A DNA stretch of 30,442 bases from an uncultured Helicobacter sp. (GTDB lineage Bacteria; Campylobacterota; Campylobacteria; Campylobacterales; Helicobacteraceae): NCBI GenBank assembly GCA_944326445.1, contig CALVDZ010000018.1, forward strand, positions 1 to 30,442, in the 5' to 3' direction. The notes beneath the pieces were generated by a model, which was not told the origin of the DNA, searched no databases, and worked only from the letters and a program-made list of their open reading frames with translations. Shown piece by piece: positions 8,539 through 17,084 of the stretch. Made by a program: the position numbers and the translations under genes. How positions within the stretch are numbered: the stretch's first letter is position 1; every line of letters begins with the position of its first letter.

Positions 8539-8665
8539 TCCTTTTGTTGTGGATAGAATCTAAGCTCATCGTAGCAAAATCTGTGTTAAAAATTCTTGCG
8601 ATGAGGGGGGTTGGGTATTATTTACTTTGGGATATTACACTGCGCCGCGAGAATCGTTAGATTCT

Positions 8666-8717
8666 GAAATTTGGCTTGCACGCAAAACAAGGCGTAGCCG
8701 AAGTTTCTTTAGTAATC
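8666..8717 (+). repeat. 52-bp inverted repeat, left arm
   Basis: This stretch, starting gaaatttggcttgcacgc and ending tttctttagtaatc, is the reverse complement of 9249-9300 with one mismatch. The arms enclose 531 bases. Confidence 0.9.
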
Positions 8718-8839
8718 CTAGAATTTCTAGTGGGAGCAAACAGAATCTAGGGAAAGTTTAGAATCTAGATTCTGAAACAATCACAGAATCTGCCACGATT
8801 GCAGAATCTCATCAAGGCTTTGCCCCATTAAAATATGTA

Positions 8840-9110
8840 GGTGCGTTAGCACCAACCGCCCCTCGCCCTTGTCGTGGTGGCAAAAATCAGGAGCAAGGTG
8901 GCAGCAGTGCCACCGCTGATTTTTGCCTAGACAAGGAAACAGCGAGGCTCTCCCCTTGTTTGCCGAAAAAGAAAAGCGGCGCTTTATCTTTTTCGGGGCT
9001 TTAGCGAGCGGGGAGGGGATAAACCCCTTTTTCTTTTGCGATACACGAGATTCAAAGAAACAAAGAAGTATTCGTGAGAACGAGAGTCTAAGAAATGCAG
9101 AATCTAGAGT
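8840..9110 (+). repeat. Dispersed hairpin element, copy B (intergenic)
   Basis: It aligns with the reverse complement of 29584-29902 and, from 8971 on, with 1-125. It begins with a hairpin GGTGC/GCACC (8840-8853) and continues through a larger hairpin (8879-8927), a purine-rich block and the conserved aaacccctttttcttttgcg segment (9021-9040). Relative to copy C it lacks an internal segment and is frameshifted, so it is not one open frame. Confidence 0.8.
8879..8927. repeat. Two-tier hairpin inside copy B
   Basis: GGCAAAAATCAG (8879-8890) pairs perfectly with CTGATTTTTGCC (8916-8927). Inside it GGTGGCA pairs with TGCCACC around the loop GCAG. The same inner hairpin is present in copy C (29819-29859). 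Confidence 0.85.
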
Positions 9111-9248
9111 CTAAGTTTTCTTGGAAATCTCATCAAGGCTTGCCGGAAATTCTAGGATTGTGCGTAAGATTTAAATGTTGTGCAAGGCGAGGCGCAAGGA
9201 GCTACCTAAGTGGTAGTGACTAAGCCGAGCCGCCGCACTCATTATAAA

Positions 9249-9300
9249 GATTACTAAAGAAACTTCGGCTACGCCTTGTTTTGCGTGCAAGCCGAATTTC
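9249..9300 (-). repeat. 52-bp inverted repeat, right arm
   Basis: This is the reverse complement of 8666-8717 with one mismatch. It lies immediately upstream of copA, so copA transcription must start in or very near it, or read through it. Confidence 0.9.
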
Positions 9301-9332
9301 TAAAATTTTCAATTAAAATTATGGAGCTCTTA

Positions 9333-11561
9333 ATGAAACAAGCAAACTTCTACATCGATGGTATGAGCTGCTCAGCCTGCAGCAGCGGCATAGAGCGCTC
9401 GCTCTCGCGCAAGCCCTACTGCAAGGACATACAAGTCAATCTCATCAGCCAAAAAGCACATATCACTTATGATGAGAATCTCACGAGCCTTGAAGAGATT
9501 TTTGCCTTCATCGCCAAGCTTGGCTACACGCCTAGTATGCTCCCACCCAAAGCCCAGAAAAGCGATACAGAATCTAGCGGCACTTTTGCACGCCTTAACG
9601 CCCTAGATTCTAAGCTTCTACCACCTAAGCGACGCCTAATGCTTGCGATTATTTTCACACTCATCACGCTTGTGTTTGCCTTTAACGCGATGTTTGGCTT
9701 CCTCAAGCCCCACGCGCTCATCTCGCTAGAGGCAGATTCAGTGATTATGCTTTTTAGCACATTGGTGGTGATGCATATGGGGAGGAGTTTTTATCTTAAA
9801 GGCTTCAAAGCCCTCATCGCGCGCAATCCCACGATGGATTCTCTCATCGCCCTTGGCACGAGCGCGGCGTTTTTGTATAGCCTAAAGGGAATGGTGGATA
9901 TTTTTAGCTCTCACACGCACACGCATTTGTATTTTGAGAGCGTGAGTGTGATTTTGTGCTTTGTGATGATTGGCAAATATATCGAAAATGTCTCCAAAGA
10001 GGACGCCAAACAAAGTGCGAACTTCCTGCTTGAAATCAACCAAAAAAAGGTGCTAAAACGCGCGCAAAATGGCGAGTGGGTAGAGACTCTAGCCCAAGAA
10101 GTGCAAAAAGATGATGTGATAAAAGTCCTGCCCGGGGATATGGTGCTTGTCGATGGGATCGTGCTCGAGGGGCGCAGCAGTGTCGATGAGAGTAGTATCA
10201 ATGGCGAGAGCATTCCGGTGCTTAAAAAAGCAGGAGATTCTCTTTTATCAGGCTCTATTAATATCGAGGGTGCGCTGGTGCTGCAAGCCACGCAGGTGGG
10301 TGCTAAGAGTATGCTAAGCCAGATCTTTACCCTCATCGCTAATGCCACAGAATCTAAAGCCCCTATTGGAATCTTAGCCGATAAAATCGCGGGAGTTTTT
10401 GTGCCCGTAGTGATCACGATAGCACTTGTTGCGGGAGTGTTTTGGTGGGCTATGCGTGATTTTAGCTTTGGGCTTGATATTTTTATCGCCACGCTTGTGA
10501 TCTCCTGCCCTTGCGCGCTTGGGCTTGCCACGCCTATGGCGTTTTTGCACGCTAAGGCAAAGGCGGCTAAGATGGGCGTGTTTTTTAAAACCGCAAGTTG
10601 TCTAGAATCGCTTAGCAAAACCACGCATATCGTGTTTGACAAAACCGGCACGCTCTCTGATGGGCTTGAAGTCTTTGAAGCGCGAAGCGAGATAAAAGAG
10701 CGTGAGTTTCTCTCCATCGTGCGCTCGTTAGAATCTAATAGCACGCATATCATCGCCCAAGCACTCACTGCCTATGCCACCGCGCACAACGCGGAGCTAA
10801 AGCCTGTGCAAAACTTTGAATCCATCGCTGGCTTTGGGATTAGGGGCGAGATAGAGGGCACAATCTATACCCTAGGCAATCTTGAATGTGTCAAGCTGCA
10901 TAATCCTCATATCACAAATCCTTTTGTGGATTGCGTAGATTCTAAGCTCGCGGTGTATTTGGCAGATTCTCAACGCATCATCGGCGTGCTGTATTTGCGT
11001 GATTTACTGCGTCCCGAGATAGTCCCCACGCTGCAATCCCTGCGTGCGCAAAACCTCCGCCTAACAATGCTAAGTGGCGATACCAAAGAGAGCGCGAGGG
11101 CGAGCGCGGAAGTTTTGGGGATTGATGAAGTCATCGCACAGGCAAAGCCAAAGGATAAGTTAGAGTTTATCACGCGCACGAAGGCGCACGATCCCCACGC
11201 GCAGATTCTGATGGTGGGCGATGGGGTAAATGACGCCGCGGCACTCAAAAGCGCGGATGTGAGTATGGCGTATGCAAGCGGCAATGATGTGGCACAAAAC
11301 TGCGCAGATATCATTATCTACAACCACAACGCCAAGGCGATTTTAAACACTTATAACCTAAGCAAGGCGACGATTGCCAATATAAAGGGGAATTTATTCT
11401 GGGCTTTTGGGTATAATATCGTTTTTATCCCCATTGCGTTTGGGGCACTCGGAGGCTTTGGAATCTTCTTAGACCCGATGTTTTGTGCGCTTGCGATGAG
11501 TTTTAGCTCTATTAGCGTGGTGCTCAACTCATCGCGGTTGAGGAGGTTTGAGATTCTATAA
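9333..11561 (+). CDS. copA: Copper-exporting P1B-type ATPase
   Basis: CopA pumps Cu+ out of the cytoplasm using ATP. The 742-residue protein has one N-terminal metal-binding domain with GMSCSAC (Cys13, Cys16), eight expected membrane helices, the transmembrane metal site CPC in ISCPCALGLATP (about residue 392), the phosphorylation loop DKTGTLSDG (about 436) and the hinge GDGVNDAAALK (about 629). The start at 9333 has GGAG six bases upstream; upstream in-frame ATGs at 9276 and 9321 lie in the repeat arm or lack such a site. Two motifs deviate: the actuator-domain TGE is NGE (SSINGESIPV), and the usual HP dipeptide of the N-domain appears as STHIIAQAL. The linker after the metal-binding domain contains heptamer-encoded SDTESSG and ALDSKL. 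copP follows after 16 bases. Confidence 0.95.
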   Translation: MKQANFYIDGMSCSACSSGIERSLSRKPYCKDIQVNLISQKAHITYDENLTSLEEIFAFIAKLGYTPSMLPPKAQKSDTESSGTFARLNALDSKLLPPKRRLMLAIIFTLITLVFAFNAMFGFLKPHALISLEADSVIMLFSTLVVMHMGRSFYLKGFKALIARNPTMDSLIALGTSAAFLYSLKGMVDIFSSHTHTHLYFESVSVILCFVMIGKYIENVSKEDAKQSANFLLEINQKKVLKRAQNGEWVETLAQEVQKDDVIKVLPGDMVLVDGIVLEGRSSVDESSINGESIPVLKKAGDSLLSGSINIEGALVLQATQVGAKSMLSQIFTLIANATESKAPIGILADKIAGVFVPVVITIALVAGVFWWAMRDFSFGLDIFIATLVISCPCALGLATPMAFLHAKAKAAKMGVFFKTASCLESLSKTTHIVFDKTGTLSDGLEVFEARSEIKEREFLSIVRSLESNSTHIIAQALTAYATAHNAELKPVQNFESIAGFGIRGEIEGTIYTLGNLECVKLHNPHITNPFVDCVDSKLAVYLADSQRIIGVLYLRDLLRPEIVPTLQSLRAQNLRLTMLSGDTKESARASAEVLGIDEVIAQAKPKDKLEFITRTKAHDPHAQILMVGDGVNDAAALKSADVSMAYASGNDVAQNCADIIIYNHNAKAILNTYNLSKATIANIKGNLFWAFGYNIVFIPIAFGALGGFGIFLDPMFCALAMSFSSISVVLNSSRLRRFEIL

Positions 11562-11577
11562 ATCTAAAGGAGCAACA

Positions 11578-11778
11578 ATGGAAGCTACATTTAACAATGT
11601 GGGCGGTATGAGATGTCAGGGCTGTGTCGATAAACTCGAGAAGTTTATCGGATCAATCGATGGTGTGGAGCGCGTGCAGGTGGATCTCTCTGCTAAAAGC
11701 GTGCAGGTGGATTTTAGCGCGCCCGCTACACAGGAGCAAATTTCTGAGGCTATTTTGGACGCTGGGTTTGAGCTATAA
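11578..11778 (+). CDS. copP: Copper chaperone / copper-binding protein
   Basis: This is a 66-residue heavy-metal-associated (HMA) domain protein that carries Cu+ in the cytoplasm and delivers it to CopA. It has the ferredoxin-like pattern and the MxCxxC metal site in GGMRCQGCVDKLEKF, ending AILDAGFEL. The ATG at 11578 is preceded by AAAGGAG at the best spacing. An upstream in-frame start at 11548 would overlap copA and lack a site. It is adjacent to copA and surely in the same operon; the next gene begins right after its stop. Confidence 0.93.
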   Translation: MEATFNNVGGMRCQGCVDKLEKFIGSIDGVERVQVDLSAKSVQVDFSAPATQEQISEAILDAGFEL

Positions 11779-13497
11779 GTGAAAGTTTTAATCCAGTTTT
11801 TTAGACGCTTTTTGCCCTATATCAAGGGGCATTACACTTCATTTATCATCGCTGTAAGCGCGTCCTTGGTGGCGGCACTCTGCACGGCAGGGGTAACCTA
11901 TATGGTTGAGCCGCTGCTAGGCACGCTTATGGGAAAAGTCCCCAAAAACACTCCCCTTTTTAACTTTGAAGATATGGCGCGAGACAATCTCCTTGCTATT
12001 GCTATGCCACTTTTGATTATCCTAATCTATTTGGGCAAAGCGGGCGGGACTTATGTGCAGTCGTATTTTATGAATTTTATCGGGCAGGATATCGTGCGTC
12101 AGGTGCGAGATAGAATGCTTGGGCATATGCTAAGCCTTGAGCTAGAATTTTTTAACAAAATGCGTGGCGGGGAGCTAATGTCGCGCATTACCAACGATAT
12201 TGGCATTATCCGTATGGCAGTCTCTAACTACATTACGGAGTTTATCCGCGAGTTTAGCACGATTATTGGGCTTGTTTGCGTGGTGTTTTACCAAAGCCCC
12301 AAACTCGCGATTATCGGGCTTATTGTGATCCCGCTTGCGCTCATACCGATCAATATGATTATCCGCAAGATGAAAAAATACGCTCGCTCCCTGCAAGAAA
12401 AAAATGCCGATATCACCTCCAAGCTCACCGAGATTTTCAATAATATCGAGATCATCAAGGCAAGCAATGGCGAAAAGCTCGAAGCCAAGCATTTTGAAGA
12501 GCAAAATAGGCAATTCCTAAAAATCAGTATGAAGTCCGTGCGCGTGGGGGAGCTCACCACGCCGCTAATGGAGCTGCTAGGTGCGGTGGCGTTGGCTGGG
12601 ATTATCTACATCGCTACGATTGAGATTCACGCTGGGAGGCTCACGGCTGAAGAGTTTGGCTCGTTTGCTGCCGCGCTTTTTATGATCTTCACACCGCTTA
12701 AAAAACTCGTCAATATTTGGGGCGGTATGCAGGGCGCGATAGTCGCAAGCGATAGAATCTTTGAAATCCTTAGCAAAACCTCGCATATCACAGATGGCAC
12801 GCACACCCTCACAAAGCCCATAGATTCTATACAGGTTAAAAACGCGAGTTTTTCTTATGAGCAAACCCACGCGATTAAGGGCATTAGCCTAGATTTTAAG
12901 CGCAATGAAATCACAGCTCTAGTGGGCAAGAGCGGGAGTGGCAAGAGCACGCTAGTTAATCTCATACTGCGCTTGTATGAGTGTCAGAGCGGGGAGATTC
13001 TCATTAATGGCAAAAATATCAAAGACTACACACAAAAAAGCCTGCGTGAGAATATCGCCATCGTTACACAGAGAATCTTTATCTTTAACGATAGCATTGC
13101 CAAAAATGTCGCCTATGGTATGGAAGTCGATGAAAAGCGCGTGATAGAGGCACTAAAAAGCGCGCAAATGTATGAGTATGTGCAGGCTATGCCCCAAGGG
13201 ATTTACACGATATTAGATGAGTTTGGCACAAATCTAAGCGGCGGACAGCGGCAGCGCATAGCCATAGCTAGGGCAATGTATAAAAACCCCGATATTCTCA
13301 TACTCGATGAGGTGACAAGCGCACTAGATTCACAAACCGAGGATTTGATAAAAGAAGCCATACACCTAAACCGCAAGGACAAAATCATCATCCTCATCGC
13401 CCACAGACCGAGCACCATCGAGCTTGCTAACAAAGTCGTAGAAATCAGCGAAGGAAAAGTAACAAAAATACACGAGCGCGAAAAAAGTTTTTTATAA
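11779..13497 (+). CDS. MsbA-like ABC exporter (fused permease and ATPase)
   Basis: The 572-residue protein has an N-terminal six-helix exporter domain (about residues 1-320) and a C-terminal ATPase domain. The ATPase domain has Walker A GKSGSGKST (about 379-387), Q-loop VTQRIFIFNDS, signature LSGGQRQRIAIARAM (about 484), Walker B ILILDEVTSALD and the switch His in IAHRPSTI. This arrangement fits lipid A/lipid flippases (MsbA) or related multidrug half-transporters that act as dimers. The role as lipid A flippase is inference from family resemblance. The start is GTG immediately after the copP stop, with no strong ribosome-binding site, so it probably depends on translational coupling. A link to copper is not implied by its sequence. 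Confidence 0.85.
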   Translation: MKVLIQFFRRFLPYIKGHYTSFIIAVSASLVAALCTAGVTYMVEPLLGTLMGKVPKNTPLFNFEDMARDNLLAIAMPLLIILIYLGKAGGTYVQSYFMNFIGQDIVRQVRDRMLGHMLSLELEFFNKMRGGELMSRITNDIGIIRMAVSNYITEFIREFSTIIGLVCVVFYQSPKLAIIGLIVIPLALIPINMIIRKMKKYARSLQEKNADITSKLTEIFNNIEIIKASNGEKLEAKHFEEQNRQFLKISMKSVRVGELTTPLMELLGAVALAGIIYIATIEIHAGRLTAEEFGSFAAALFMIFTPLKKLVNIWGGMQGAIVASDRIFEILSKTSHITDGTHTLTKPIDSIQVKNASFSYEQTHAIKGISLDFKRNEITALVGKSGSGKSTLVNLILRLYECQSGEILINGKNIKDYTQKSLRENIAIVTQRIFIFNDSIAKNVAYGMEVDEKRVIEALKSAQMYEYVQAMPQGIYTILDEFGTNLSGGQRQRIAIARAMYKNPDILILDEVTSALDSQTEDLIKEAIHLNRKDKIIILIAHRPSTIELANKVVEISEGKVTKIHEREKSFL

Positions 13498-13535
13498 CAT
13501 TTTCTTTTCTTAATCTTTTTAAAAGCATTTTGTCC

Positions 13536-13541
13536 TACAAT
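13536..13541 (+). promoter_or_regulatory. Possible -10 element of the frdCAB promoter
   Basis: TACAAT lies 52 bases before the frdC start in an AT-rich gap, with T-rich sequence but no good -35 box upstream. Campylobacterota promoters often lack a conserved -35, so this is plausible but unproven. Confidence 0.4.
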
Positions 13542-13593
13542 CAAAGATATATTCAACGTATAAGGGGAATATAACACAAGATAAGGAGAGGAT

Positions 13594-14367
13594 ATGCAAG
13601 AAGAGAAAGTTATTGAGAGTTACACCGGCGTAACTCCTGAGCGCAAGCATAGCAAGATCCCTGCAAAGCTGGATTTTTACCAAAGTGCTACGGGCTTATT
13701 TTTGGCGTTGTTTATGATAGCGCATATGTTTTTTGTCTCAAGCATTTTGCTCGGCAAAGAGGCGATGTATGCCATCACTAAGTTTTTTGAGCTGGATTTT
13801 ATCTTTGAGGGTGGGAAACCCATCATCGTGAGTATTATTGCCGCGATTGTGATCGTTGCGTTTGTTACACACGCATTTTTGGCAGTGCGCAAGTTTCCCA
13901 TTAACTACAAGCAATTTTTGTCTTTTAAAGTGCATAAGGACTTAATGAAGCACGGCGATACGAGCTATTGGGGATTGCAAGTGCTCACGGGCTTTGCTCT
14001 CTTTTTCTTAGGCAGTATTCATCTCTATATTATGCTTACCAAACCCGATACCATCGGTCCGAGCACTTCTGCATATCGTTTTGTACATGATCACTTTTGG
14101 CTTTTGTATTTGGTGCTCCTTATAGCGGTGGAGATTCACGGATCTGTGGGACTTTATAGGCTTTGTATCAAATGGGGTTGGTTTGAGGGACTTGGTATCA
14201 AAACTCTCCGCACTATCAAAATGGGTATGACTATTTTCTTCCTTGCGCTTGGTATCTGCACCTATGCTGCGTATGTGTCTATCGGTTTGGGGCAAGATTC
14301 ACAAAAAACCTTGCAAGATTATAAAGCACAAGATATACAAGACTTTGGCAAAAAGGAGAGCAAATGA
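13594..14367 (+). CDS. frdC: Fumarate reductase cytochrome b subunit
   Basis: FrdC anchors the menaquinol:fumarate reductase in the inner membrane and passes electrons from menaquinol through two b hemes to FrdB. The 257-residue protein closely follows the Wolinella succinogenes subunit. The four heme ligands are at the same numbers (His44, His93, His143, His182), and the acidic residues Glu66 and Glu180, known there for quinol oxidation and the compensatory proton pathway, are present (KFFELDF and AVEIHGSVGLYR). There are five membrane helices. AAGGAG precedes the start. Its stop overlaps the frdA start by four bases. Confidence 0.97.
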   Translation: MQEEKVIESYTGVTPERKHSKIPAKLDFYQSATGLFLALFMIAHMFFVSSILLGKEAMYAITKFFELDFIFEGGKPIIVSIIAAIVIVAFVTHAFLAVRKFPINYKQFLSFKVHKDLMKHGDTSYWGLQVLTGFALFFLGSIHLYIMLTKPDTIGPSTSAYRFVHDHFWLLYLVLLIAVEIHGSVGLYRLCIKWGWFEGLGIKTLRTIKMGMTIFFLALGICTYAAYVSIGLGQDSQKTLQDYKAQDIQDFGKKESK

Positions 14368-16346
14368 AGATAACATATTGTGATGCGCTTGTGATAGGCG
14401 GGGGCTTGGCTGGGCTTAGAGCATCGATTGCAGCAAAACAAAAGGGCTTAAACACAATAGTTTTGTCTCTCGTGCCGGTTAAGCGATCGCACTCTGCAGC
14501 GGCACAGGGTGGTATGCAAGCAAGCCTTGGGAATTCAAAAATGAGTGATGGGGATAATGAGGATTTGCACTTTGCTGATACGGTTAAGGGAAGCGATTGG
14601 GGTTGTGATCAAGAAGTGGCGAGAATGTTTGTAACCACTGCGCCAAAGGCTATTAGAGAGCTTGCTGCGTGGGGCGTGCCTTGGACGAGAATCAAAAAAG
14701 GCGATAGGACTGCTATCATCAATGCCCAAAAGACTACCATTACCGAGGAGGAGTACAGGCACGGCTATATCCACTCACGCGATTTTGGTGGCACCAAAAA
14801 ATGGCGAACCTGCTACACTGCTGACGCTACCGGGCACACAATGCTCTATGCGGTGGCAAACGAAGCGTATAAAAATGGCGTAGATATCCAAGACAGAAAA
14901 GAGGCGTTAAGCATTATCCACAAAGATGGTAGGTGCTATGGGGCAATCGTGCGTGATTTGGTAACTGGTGAGCTAAGCGCGTATGTCTCTAAGGGCACGC
15001 TTATCGCCACGGGTGGCTATGGCAGAATCTACAAAAACACTACAAATGCTGTGATTTGTGAGGGGACAGGGCTAGCGATTGCTATGGAGACAGGCGTGGC
15101 AAAGCTTGGCAATATGGAAGCGGTGCAATTCCACCCCACTCCGCTTTTCCCCTCTGGAATCTTGCTCACAGAGGGTTGTCGTGGCGATGGCGGGATTTTG
15201 CGTGATGTCGATGGCTACCGCTTTATGCCCGATTATGAGCCCGAGAAAAAAGAGCTCGCAAGCCGCGATGTGGTTTCCCGTAGAATGATTCAAAGAATCC
15301 GTGAGGGCAAGGGCGTGAAGTCTCCTTATGGCGAACATTTGTGGCTTGATATCTCGATTTTGGGACGCGAGCATATCGAGCGCAATTTGCGTGATGTGCA
15401 GGATATTTGTAAAGTCTTTGCTGGTATCGATCCTGCCGATGAGGGTAGAAAAGGCTGGGCACCTGTGAAGCCTATGCAGCACTACTCTATGGGCGGCATT
15501 CGGACAAATTACCAAGGGCACACATATTTGCAGGGACTCTTTGCTGCGGGTGAGTCGGCGTGTTGGGATTTGCACGGATTTAACCGCTTGGGCGGAAACT
15601 CTGTGAGTGAAGCAGTGGTGAGTGGTATGATTATCGGGGATTATTTCGCGCAATTCTGCGAGGGCGCGCAAACTGATATCTCTACCAATGTCGTAGAATC
15701 TTTCCTCAATAAGCAGCAAAGCTACCTTGAGAGCCTACTCAACAACTCGGGCAACGAAGATGTCTATGTCATCAAAAACCAAATGAAAGAGATTATGGAA
15801 GAAGATGTGGGAATCTTCCGTGAGGGCAAGGGCTTGCAAGATGCGGTAACGCGCCTAGAGGAGCTCTATAAGCGTAGCAAAAATATCCAAGTCAAAAACA
15901 AAAAGCTCCACGATAATCCCGAGCTTGAAGATGCCTATCGTGTGCCAAAAATGCTAAAAATCGCGCTTTGTGTGGCACTTGGGGCGTTGCAAAGGACAGA
16001 ATCTAGAGGTGCGCATAGCCGCGAGGATTATCCAAAACGCGACGATCTTAATTGGCTTAAGCGCACGCTCACAAGCTGGGAGGATCCAAACCAAACCCTG
16101 CCAACGGTTACATATGAGGATTTGGATATTATGAAAATGGAGATCGCGCCCGGATTCCGCGGGTATGGTGCTAAGGATAATATGATAGAAAATCCTCTAT
16201 CCGCGCAGCGACAAGCCCAAATAGATGCGATCACACAAGAGATTCATGGCAAGGGTGGCGATAGATACGCTATCCAAGAAGCATTGATGCCTTTTGAACT
16301 TCAAGCCAAATTCAAGGCAAGAAACCAACGATTAGGAGATAAATAA
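14364..16346 (+). CDS. frdA: Fumarate reductase flavoprotein subunit
   Basis: FrdA is the catalytic subunit that reduces fumarate to succinate on the cytoplasmic side, the terminal step of anaerobic respiration. The 660-residue protein has the FAD Rossmann motif VIGGGLAGLRASIAA, the covalent-FAD His43 in RSHSAAAQGGM, the dicarboxylate-binding segment FHPTPL and the catalytic Arg region in SRDVVSRRMIQR. The second FAD segment includes YSMGGIRTN and GFNRLGGNSVSEAVV. It overlaps frdC (ATGA) and frdB (TAATG), so the three are one translationally coupled operon. Confidence 0.97.
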   Translation: MKITYCDALVIGGGLAGLRASIAAKQKGLNTIVLSLVPVKRSHSAAAQGGMQASLGNSKMSDGDNEDLHFADTVKGSDWGCDQEVARMFVTTAPKAIRELAAWGVPWTRIKKGDRTAIINAQKTTITEEEYRHGYIHSRDFGGTKKWRTCYTADATGHTMLYAVANEAYKNGVDIQDRKEALSIIHKDGRCYGAIVRDLVTGELSAYVSKGTLIATGGYGRIYKNTTNAVICEGTGLAIAMETGVAKLGNMEAVQFHPTPLFPSGILLTEGCRGDGGILRDVDGYRFMPDYEPEKKELASRDVVSRRMIQRIREGKGVKSPYGEHLWLDISILGREHIERNLRDVQDICKVFAGIDPADEGRKGWAPVKPMQHYSMGGIRTNYQGHTYLQGLFAAGESACWDLHGFNRLGGNSVSEAVVSGMIIGDYFAQFCEGAQTDISTNVVESFLNKQQSYLESLLNNSGNEDVYVIKNQMKEIMEEDVGIFREGKGLQDAVTRLEELYKRSKNIQVKNKKLHDNPELEDAYRVPKMLKIALCVALGALQRTESRGAHSREDYPKRDDLNWLKRTLTSWEDPNQTLPTVTYEDLDIMKMEIAPGFRGYGAKDNMIENPLSAQRQAQIDAITQEIHGKGGDRYAIQEALMPFELQAKFKARNQRLGDK

Positions 16347-17077
16347 TGAGCGCACAAGTAAGAACTTTAACAATCAAAGCATTGAAATTCGATCCCCAAA
16401 GTGCTGTTTCTAAGCCGCATTTTCGAGAATACAAGCTCCAAGAAACAGATTCTATGACTATTTTTATCGCGCTTAATCTTATCCGTGAGCACCAAGATCC
16501 GGACTTGAGTTTTGATTTTGTGTGTCGCGCGGGGATTTGTGGGAGCTGTGGTATGATGATAAATGGTCGTCCGCGCCTTGCTTGCCGCACATTGACTAAA
16601 GATCTCCCTGATGTGATCACACTTATGCCTCTTCCGGCGTTTAAGCTCATCAAGGATTTGAGTGTCAATACCGGCGAGTGGTTTGAGGGAATGACAAAGC
16701 GCGTGGAGAGCTGGATTCACTCACAAAAAGAGGTGGATATCTCTGCGGTTGAAGAGCGCGTGGAGCCTGAAGTCGCACAAGAGGTGTTTGAGCTAGATCG
16801 CTGTATCGAGTGTGGCTGCTGTATCGCGAGCTGCGCGACAAAGGTGATGCGCGAGGACTTCCTAGGGGCTGCAGGTATGAATCGCGTGGTGCGCTTTATG
16901 ATTGATCCACACGATGAGCGTAGTGATGAGGATTATTACGAGCTTGTGGGCAATGACAATGGCGTATTTGGCTGTATGAGCCTCATCGCCTGCCACGATG
17001 TCTGCCCCAAAGAGCTGCCCCTACAGAGCAAAATCGCCTACTTGCGCCGCAAGATGGTTGCAGTAGGGATGAAGTAG
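16346..17077 (+). CDS. frdB: Fumarate reductase iron-sulfur subunit
   Basis: FrdB carries electrons from the FrdC hemes to FAD in FrdA through three clusters. The 243-residue protein shows the cysteine sets for each: CRAGICGSCG with a downstream RLAC for [2Fe-2S], CIECGCCIASC for [4Fe-4S] and CMSLIACHDVCPKELPLQ for [3Fe-4S]. It shares one base with the frdA stop. It ends seven bases from the convergent nucT gene. Confidence 0.97.
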   Translation: MSAQVRTLTIKALKFDPQSAVSKPHFREYKLQETDSMTIFIALNLIREHQDPDLSFDFVCRAGICGSCGMMINGRPRLACRTLTKDLPDVITLMPLPAFKLIKDLSVNTGEWFEGMTKRVESWIHSQKEVDISAVEERVEPEVAQEVFELDRCIECGCCIASCATKVMREDFLGAAGMNRVVRFMIDPHDERSDEDYYELVGNDNGVFGCMSLIACHDVCPKELPLQSKIAYLRRKMVAVGMK

Positions 17078-17084
17078 CCAGCAC

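Larger units (their letters stand above)
8539..9332. other. 794-base gene-free block of nested repeats between the MFS gene and copA
   Basis: There is no credible gene here. The block has the putative promoter region of the minus-strand MFS gene on the left, then a 52-bp inverted repeat arm, AGATTCT/AGAATCT heptamers, dispersed element copy B with two hairpins, a short direct repeat (atctcatcaaggct at about 8806 and 9126), a small palindrome (ctacctaagtggtag, about 9202-9216) and the second inverted arm. The second arm ends 32 bases before copA. A 63-codon open frame at 8923-9114 is only the element read in its usual coding frame. Confidence 0.8.

Noticed and set aside
8923..9114. 63-codon open frame in the repeat block
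   Set aside because: It is the distal part of the dispersed element read in its usual frame, with no ribosome-binding site or gene context.
8666..9300. Insertion sequence
   Set aside because: Inverted arms are present, but there is no transposase frame and no convincing target-site duplication.
9276..9332. Upstream start for copA at 9276
   Set aside because: It would translate the repeat arm. The ATG at 9333 has GGAG at proper spacing and gives the usual short N-terminus before the metal-binding motif.
9911..10768. 285-codon minus-strand open frame inside copA
   Set aside because: The copA frame is fully accounted for by P-type ATPase motifs, and the antisense product shows no domain and no start signals.
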